Below are positions 6,059-10,275 of a stretch of DNA of 10,275 nt, in pieces; within the stretch, counting starts at the first letter, position 1; each line of letters begins with the position of its first letter. This stretch comes from Chitinophagales bacterium (GTDB lineage: Bacteria > Bacteroidota > Bacteroidia > Chitinophagales > UBA10324), in contig JACCZV010000263.1 in assembly GCA_013695775.1 (NCBI GenBank), positions 1-10,275 of the forward strand. Direction: 5' to 3'. The position numbers were made by a program, and so were the translations under genes. Below the pieces are notes generated by a model. It did not search any database, was not told where the DNA came from, and worked only from the letters and a program-made list of their open reading frames with translations.

Positions 6059-6718
6059 ATGAATCAGCCACTTAGGGTGATTGTTGCAGACGACCATCAT
6101 ATTTTCAGGGTAGGCATGGTGGCTACCCTTCGTACTATAAAAAAAATTGAAACCATTCAGCAGGCTCAAAACGGCGCTGAGGCTTTAGACCTTGTTAGAA
6201 AAGATCAGATTGATGTGATCTTTATGGACATAAAAATGCCGGTAATGAATGGCATTGAAGCAACAAAAATTATTAGGAAGGAATACCCTTCAGTTAAAGT
6301 GATGGCTGTTTCTATGTATGATGACCAGGAGTTTATAATAGATATGTTTATTCATGGAGCTTGTGCCTATTTGTTGAAAAATACAGATCATGATGAAATA
6401 ACGGAAGCCATCGAAACTGTGCTCAGGGGAGAACAATACTATTCCCGTGATGTATCTGAATCTCTATTTAAGCAGCTTCTTACAAAAAATAAAACGCCAC
6501 AAAATGAGGACGGTACCTATCAAATCAGCGAACGGGAAAAAGAGGTATTGATACTTATTTGTAAAGAATTTTCTAACCGTGAGATGGCAGAACACCTTTT
6601 TATTTCACCACGAACCATTGAGGGACACCGGAATCGTTTACTACAAAAAACCAATTCAAAGAATACCGCCGGATTGGTGACCTATGCTATCAGGCATCAT
6701 ATCTGGGATGCCATTTAA
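6059..6718 (+). CDS. Response regulator, NarL/FixJ (LuxR) type
   Basis: The protein has 219 residues and is a DNA-binding transcription regulator. The receiver domain covers about 5-120, with acidic pair Asp11/Asp12, phosphoacceptor Asp57 in FMDIKMP, the conserved switch Ser near MAVSMYDD and Lys in LLKN. A linker of about 30 residues follows. The LuxR-type helix-turn-helix is at about 154-215 (ISEREKEVL... FSNREMAEHLFISPRTIEGHRNRLL... KNTAGLVTYAI). The ATG at 6059 is right for the family. It forms a two-component pair with the kinase 14 bp upstream. Its last 63 bp lie opposite the 3' end of the RNase HII gene. The C-terminal ending (TYAIRHHIWDAI) matches normal family length, so this gene's end is not extended. 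Target promoters cannot be predicted. Confidence 0.95.
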   Translation: MNQPLRVIVADDHHIFRVGMVATLRTIKKIETIQQAQNGAEALDLVRKDQIDVIFMDIKMPVMNGIEATKIIRKEYPSVKVMAVSMYDDQEFIIDMFIHGACAYLLKNTDHDEITEAIETVLRGEQYYSRDVSESLFKQLLTKNKTPQNEDGTYQISEREKEVLILICKEFSNREMAEHLFISPRTIEGHRNRLLQKTNSKNTAGLVTYAIRHHIWDAI

Positions 6719-7384
6719 GGATTGCGTAGTGGCTCTGAACTCCTCTTCAACCGGCATTCCAACACCCGCAGGCAACAGATCAAGAATTTCAGTTTCTGCA
6801 AACTCTGGCTTAAGCATGTTGAATGTTTGTCTGTGATGAATGCAGGTACCCCGAACAGAGACTACTTCCCTATGTTCTTTAGTAGCGTAGCCTTTATTCT
6901 GCTTCCAGTTATAATGCGGAAATTTTACATGCAGCTTAACCATGTAATCATCCCGATAGGTTTTTGCAAGTATGGAAGCCGCTGCAATAGAAGTATAGGT
7001 GGCATCGCCATCTATGATGCACTGGTGCGGAATGCGCCTGTACTTCTTAAACCTGTTGCCATCTACAATTATATGAAAGGGACGCTCGTGAAGCTGATCC
7101 AGAGCTTTATGCATCGCCAATATAGATGCTTTAAGAATATTGATCTTATCAATCATTTTCGGTGTTACCTGGGCAAATGCCCAGGCAATGGCTTTCTGCT
7201 GAATGATCGGACGGAGAAAATATCTCTCCTCTTCTGTAAGCTGCTTGGAGTCATTCAACAAGGGATGAAAGAAACCTTTAGGCAGAATCACTGCCGCTGC
7301 AAACACCGGACCCGCCAGGCAACCTCTACCCGCTTCATCGCATCCGGCCTCGGTAATTTCTTTATGAAAAAACCTGCGTAGCAT
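6656..7384 (-). CDS. rnhB: Ribonuclease HII with an unusual C-terminal tail
   Basis: RNase HII cuts RNA/DNA hybrids and removes misincorporated ribonucleotides. With the ATG at 7384 it has 242 residues; a GTG directly before it (7385-7387) gives 243 and is less likely. The following numbering includes that GTG residue. The catalytic residues are intact: Asp17 and Glu18 in GCDEAGRG, Asp109 in VDGN, Asp128 in DGDAT, with SIAAASILAK at 133-142 and RD at 145-146. The usual family domain ends around HHRQTFNML at 184-192. About 50 further residues follow with no similarity I recognise; the last 20 codons plus stop overlap the response-regulator gene tail to tail. Typical family length is close to 200. 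A lost original stop codon is a likely cause. It is the last gene of the minus-strand group. Confidence 0.93.
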   Translation of the reverse strand: MLRRFFHKEITEAGCDEAGRGCLAGPVFAAAVILPKGFFHPLLNDSKQLTEEERYFLRPIIQQKAIAWAFAQVTPKMIDKINILKASILAMHKALDQLHERPFHIIVDGNRFKKYRRIPHQCIIDGDATYTSIAAASILAKTYRDDYMVKLHVKFPHYNWKQNKGYATKEHREVVSVRGTCIHHRQTFNMLKPEFAETEILDLLPAGVGMPVEEEFRATTQSLNGIPDMMPDSIGHQSGGIL

Positions 7385-7429
7385 CACAAATTAATTTCTT
7401 ACGCTACTAAAATATCAGTTTATGATTAA

Positions 7430-7461
7430 CAAAAGGATATTTGGTTAGAAAAAGATTTCAA
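7430..7461 (-). promoter_or_regulatory. Possible weak rnhB promoter
   Basis: On the minus strand, TTG (7459-7461) is followed after 21 bp by TCCTTTTG (7430-7437), one mismatch from TAnnTTTG. It lies about 45 bp before the rnhB ATG. The match is modest and this is a low-confidence call. Confidence 0.25.
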
Positions 7462-7479
7462 CACCTGTTACATCTTTTC
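7448..7479. repeat. AT-rich hairpin between the transglycosylase and rnhB genes
   Basis: GAAAAAGAT (7448-7456) pairs with ATCTTTTC (7472-7479) with one extra A, and AACA/TGTT inside forms a second short helix. On the minus strand the hairpin ends in a T-rich stretch (CTTTTTCT), so it could end transcription of the transglycosylase operon. The stem has few GC pairs, so this is tentative. Confidence 0.3.
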
Positions 7480-7572
7480 AATCTAGCACATCGTCGGCCA
7501 AGCGAGAATTCAAATCAACCATACGTCAATAATTATATATGAAAAAAATTAATTTTTAAATTCTAAATATAC

Positions 7573-8514
7573 TTAATCTACCGGAATTTTAAATTCAAAT
7601 TTTCTTCCGTTATTATTTGTAAGCGAATATCCAATCATCCAGGGATTCATTACTCTCAGTATTTTATAGCTGGTACCATGGCTTTTGGCAAACTCTGGAA
7701 GATTGTGAATAGAAGAATCTACTGTAATGGTTTTATAGTCGTTGGAAGAGTAAAGGTCATCTGATTCAAGAAAAAATCCATACTTGGTGGGATTGTTTAA
7801 GATTTCTTTTATAGCAAGAATGCGGTAAATATACCGGCTGGTCTCTTTGTTTAAATAAAGATGAAAATAATTTTTTGTTCCCTGAATTCTGGAAACCTTA
7901 TCAAGTCCGTCCATACCCATATTGAATGACGCCGCAGCCATGGTCCAGTTGCCAAATCTGTCTTTGCCCTCCTTCAAATATTTGCAGGCCGCCTCAGTTG
8001 CCATCTCATAATTCATTCGCTCATCTACCTCCTCATTAATCAGAAGGTCATATTTCTGAGCAGTGGGTTTCATGAATTGCCATAACCCTACCGCCCCGCT
8101 GCCTGACAATGCATTGTATTGTAATCCGCTTTCTGCAATACAGAGATATATAAAATCATGAGGAATCCCATTGCGTTCCAGAATAGGTTCAATAAACTTG
8201 ATTTGCTTGCTGTATTGTTTCATAATGTAAAGAGTCTGAGAATGCCAGTAAGCATTAATCAGCAGTTCACGGTCAAGGCGTTCCCGCACATCTGTTTCAT
8301 TTAATGGAACATCTTCACCCGCAAAGTCCATTTTCTCAGGTATCTTCAGGGCATAAATTTTATTGTCGAAAGGCGATCGAACTTCCTTATACCTATACTT
8401 CACGGATTCGGGCGAATGTTCTATCTTTTTAGAACCTATCGCGAAAAAAATACCAAAGCCAATAGCAATAACCACTGCTACCTGAGCTATTTTTCTAAGT
8501 AAATATTCGAGCAT
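7573..8514 (-). CDS. Membrane-anchored lytic transglycosylase (SLT domain)
   Basis: The protein has 313 residues. An N-terminal hydrophobic helix at about 10-27 suggests an uncleaved membrane anchor with the rest in the periplasm. The SLT-type lytic transglycosylase domain lies at about 105-240: catalytic Glu128 in IAESG, then ALSGSGAVGLWQFM at 135-148, and the AAASFNMG and YIYRILA elements downstream. These enzymes cleave the MurNAc-GlcNAc bond of peptidoglycan with 1,6-anhydro product formation. The C-terminal part (about 260-313) is compact and may be a degenerate LysM-like region (NLPEFAKSHGTSYKILRVMNP), which could bind peptidoglycan; no multiple LysM repeats are present. It starts 2 bp after the DUF2480 stop codon, so these two share one transcript. 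It resembles MltD, but is shorter and has at most one such region. Confidence 0.9.
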   Translation of the reverse strand: MLEYLLRKIAQVAVVIAIGFGIFFAIGSKKIEHSPESVKYRYKEVRSPFDNKIYALKIPEKMDFAGEDVPLNETDVRERLDRELLINAYWHSQTLYIMKQYSKQIKFIEPILERNGIPHDFIYLCIAESGLQYNALSGSGAVGLWQFMKPTAQKYDLLINEEVDERMNYEMATEAACKYLKEGKDRFGNWTMAAASFNMGMDGLDKVSRIQGTKNYFHLYLNKETSRYIYRILAIKEILNNPTKYGFFLESDDLYSSNDYKTITVDSSIHNLPEFAKSHGTSYKILRVMNPWMIGYSLTNNNGRKFEFKIPVD

Positions 8515-8516
8515 TG

Positions 8517-9050
8517 TTAAGTATGGATTGCAACAGGTTTTTGTTTATATAGAGGCACATTGGAGCAGGCCTCTCCGTACATCAGGCTTCGGACCAAAGG
8601 CCGAAGTTCGCGAGTGATTTTTACAAAGGCTGATATAGGTACCGGTCTGCTGCTACAACCTTTAATAATGACACGCTGATCTTTATACTGCATAATATCT
8701 AAAGAGGATAATATTTCAAAGAAAATCCTATCATCCAGCTCATCCGGCTCGCAAAAATAAAACCGCTTCGCTATCGGCTCCAGATACACACTTATAAGCA
8801 TATATGCCCACATTGGAATAATTGCATCAGCAGAGCAAAAGATTGCTACATTCTTCGATCGGTATTGCTCCCAGTTAGTAGTCTTTAATGATTCACGAAA
8901 ATCTTTTTCTTTAAGTATTAAACCCATGAATAAATATTCCTTTAGATCGAATGAGGCTTTCACTTCAGATGAAACAAAAAAATCCTCCAGATCTATCGTC
9001 ATTAAGCCACTGTCGGCAACCTTGTTAATTAACTTTTCTGATGAATTCAT
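8517..9050 (-). CDS. DUF2480 family protein (Bacteroidota-specific, function unknown)
   Basis: The protein has 177 residues and no signal peptide or membrane helix. The family pattern is clear: KVADSGLMTIDLEDF at the N-terminus, LFMGLILKEKDFRE at about 40-53, AIFCSADAIIPMWAYML at about 69-85, and a C-terminal part RVIIKGCSSRPVPISAFVKITRELRPLVRSLMYGEACSNVPLYK. The conserved cysteines (72, 131, 162) and the mix of beta and helical segments suggest a small cytoplasmic domain, but the activity is not known to me. The transglycosylase gene follows after 2 bp. The isomerase gene ends 90 bp upstream, and no convincing promoter lies in that gap, so all three may share a transcript. The ATG at 9050 matches the family N-terminus. 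Confidence 0.9.
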   Translation of the reverse strand: MNSSEKLINKVADSGLMTIDLEDFFVSSEVKASFDLKEYLFMGLILKEKDFRESLKTTNWEQYRSKNVAIFCSADAIIPMWAYMLISVYLEPIAKRFYFCEPDELDDRIFFEILSSLDIMQYKDQRVIIKGCSSRPVPISAFVKITRELRPLVRSLMYGEACSNVPLYKQKPVAIHT

Positions 9051-9140
9051 GTTTGTGATTTATTTACCCAAGACCTAAACAACAAAAGGATGCATGATGG
9101 TTCATCAATTGGACTCCTCCTGAATCAATGTTGGAGCACA

Positions 9141-10275
9141 TCAGAAAAACAGATAGCGGTCGTCCTGAATTTTCACAGACTTTTTTAATGCCTCGGTTAG
9201 CCCGTACTGAACACGAGGCTGTAATGATCCTAGCAATTGTTGTTTAAAGGAATTATAATCAGCAATAGGTGTCGGTGGACTCAGTTCCTTTACGGAAAGG
9301 ATAAAGACACCCTGCTCGCCAGGAATCGGTTTGGATATAGTATTCTCTTTCATTGAGAAGACCTGACCAATCACTTTAGGTTCATAGCCGATGTTTTCAG
9401 CGTAGGCATTCGCAAACATGACATTTTCTGTATTTTTAACAGGCTGGTTCCCGCTTGCTGCAATGGATTCCAGCGTTGCATTTAGTGAAGCTGCGGCTGA
9501 GAGCTTAGTAATGATCTGCTGTGCTTTCTTTTCTTTTTTCACGGCAGCTTCAAGTTGGGGCCTTGCATCATCAATACTCATTGATCCCTCTGTTTTAATT
9601 CCTGTAAGCACAGCAACCACATAATTATCCTGCAAGGAAAATACCGGGGATACCTCGTTTAATTTTACCTGGTAGGCCCATTTAACCACATCTCTGGCTG
9701 AAGTTAGCCCCGGAAGTTGAAAGGCATTTTTCTGAACGTCCGGAGCAGTCTGCTTATTGATTTTATTGCCGGAGGTTGACTTATTGAATTCGTCACGGGT
9801 TCTATTGACACTGGCAAATTGTGTTGCCTGGTCAAATATAATTTTATCAGTCTCCGAACTTGCTTCTAAAGGCCGGGAAATGAAACTAACCTGCACCGTA
9901 GGCTGAATATTTTTAGACTCCATTATTTGAACCAGGTGATATCCAAATTCACTTTTAACAATCTTAGACTCCGTTGGCCGGCCTTCGAAAAACAAGTAGT
10001 TATTGAAACTTTTCACCGTTTTGCCCTGGGTCATAAAGCCAAGGTCTCCCCCCTGTTGTCCCGATCCCTTATCATCAGAATATTGCATTGCAAGGGAATC
10101 AAAAGATGTTCCTCCAACAAACGCCGTATATATACTGTCTATCCGTTTTCTTGCAGCAATGGTATCACTACCGGGCTCTACACGAATTAATATATGACGG
10201 GCCCTAACCGAATCAGGTGCATCCCTCCTGTCCATCAGTTTGGCAATACGGTAGCTTCCATTTTCAAAATAAGGC
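9141..10275 (-). CDS. Peptidyl-prolyl cis-trans isomerase, PpiD/SurA-like, C-terminal part (runs off right edge)
   Basis: The reading frame is open through the right edge, so the first visible Met (10235) is internal: the residues upstream (PYFENGSYRIAKL) continue the same protein. 378 residues are visible. A parvulin domain begins at ARHILI (just after that Met) and covers roughly the first 100 residues, with GGDLGFM, the FFEGRP segment and SEFGYHLVQI. The remainder, about 260 residues, is the long alpha/beta C-terminal region seen in Bacteroidota PpiD-type proteins of about 700 residues; it has a likely second degenerate isomerase-like part (ENTISKPIPGEQGVFILSV). The family folds proteins in the periplasm, usually anchored by one N-terminal membrane helix (outside this window). 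The C-terminus ends in DDRYLFF. No frameshift is seen. Confidence 0.88.
   Translation of the reverse strand, partial: PYFENGSYRIAKLMDRRDAPDSVRARHILIRVEPGSDTIAARKRIDSIYTAFVGGTSFDSLAMQYSDDKGSGQQGGDLGFMTQGKTVKSFNNYLFFEGRPTESKIVKSEFGYHLVQIMESKNIQPTVQVSFISRPLEASSETDKIIFDQATQFASVNRTRDEFNKSTSGNKINKQTAPDVQKNAFQLPGLTSARDVVKWAYQVKLNEVSPVFSLQDNYVVAVLTGIKTEGSMSIDDARPQLEAAVKKEKKAQQIITKLSAAASLNATLESIAASGNQPVKNTENVMFANAYAENIGYEPKVIGQVFSMKENTISKPIPGEQGVFILSVKELSPPTPIADYNSFKQQLLGSLQPRVQYGLTEALKKSVKIQDDRYLFF

Noticed and set aside
6722..7381. 219-residue plus-strand open frame opposite rnhB
   Set aside because: It is antisense to intact rnhB, has no recognisable domain or start context, and its length follows from rnhB codon use.
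7544..7557. 14-bp A/T-only palindrome AAAAATTAATTTTT
   Set aside because: Such palindromes are common in AT-rich spacers and this one has no GC stem, so I do not call it a terminator or site.
9086..9136. Imperfect direct repeat (TCATCAATTGGA and TGAATCAATGTTGGA)
   Set aside because: There are only two imperfect copies, with no phasing or repeat unit nearby; chance similarity is likely.
9418..10197. Plus-strand open frames opposite the isomerase gene
   Set aside because: They are antisense shadows of a continuous, well-matched protein frame.

Overview
The window comes from a Bacteroidota chromosome, probably a Chitinophagales/Sphingobacteriales-like lineage. Lineage markers are an IPExxxVDY-family protein, a DUF2480 protein, a cysteine-rich secreted protein with an N-terminal domain typical of Bacteroidota surface proteins, and Bacteroidota-type promoters (TTG, about 20 bp, TAnnTTTG). 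Base composition is moderately AT-rich and Shine-Dalgarno sequences are mostly absent, as is usual for the phylum. Several starts are TTG or GTG.

Layout. Positions 1-1416 (minus strand) hold a probable three-gene run: an IPExxxVDY protein, a small pterin-4a-carbinolamine dehydratase, and the N-terminal 204 residues of a Sec-exported protein that runs off the left edge. A divergent spacer with a good Bacteroidota promoter leads into the plus-strand block acpP-fabF-rnc (1572-3861), a core fatty-acid synthesis cluster with RNase III. rnc has its own near-consensus promoter overlapping the end of fabF. A 327-bp gene-free spacer (3862-4188) follows, with two strong hairpins and further long-range complementarity.

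Positions 4189-6718 (plus) look like a signalling module: a 109-residue uncharacterised protein with a CPPHCG tail, a seven-helix membrane protein without a recognised domain, a HisKA_3-type histidine kinase overlapping it by 40 nt, and a NarL/LuxR-type response regulator. The inferred logic is that the membrane protein senses or supports sensing, the kinase phosphorylates the regulator at Asp57, and the regulator controls unknown promoters. This is the least explained part of the window.

The right side (6656-10275) is all minus strand. It has the C-terminal 378 residues of a PpiD/SurA-like periplasmic peptidyl-prolyl isomerase, a DUF2480 protein, a membrane-anchored lytic transglycosylase 2 bp behind it, and RNase HII. 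The RNase HII gene has an unusual C-terminal tail and overlaps the response-regulator gene tail to tail by 63 bp.

I found no tRNA, rRNA, CRISPR array, insertion sequence or prophage gene. Most of the window is ordinary housekeeping; the best candidates for something undescribed are the structured spacer and the four-gene signalling module next to it.
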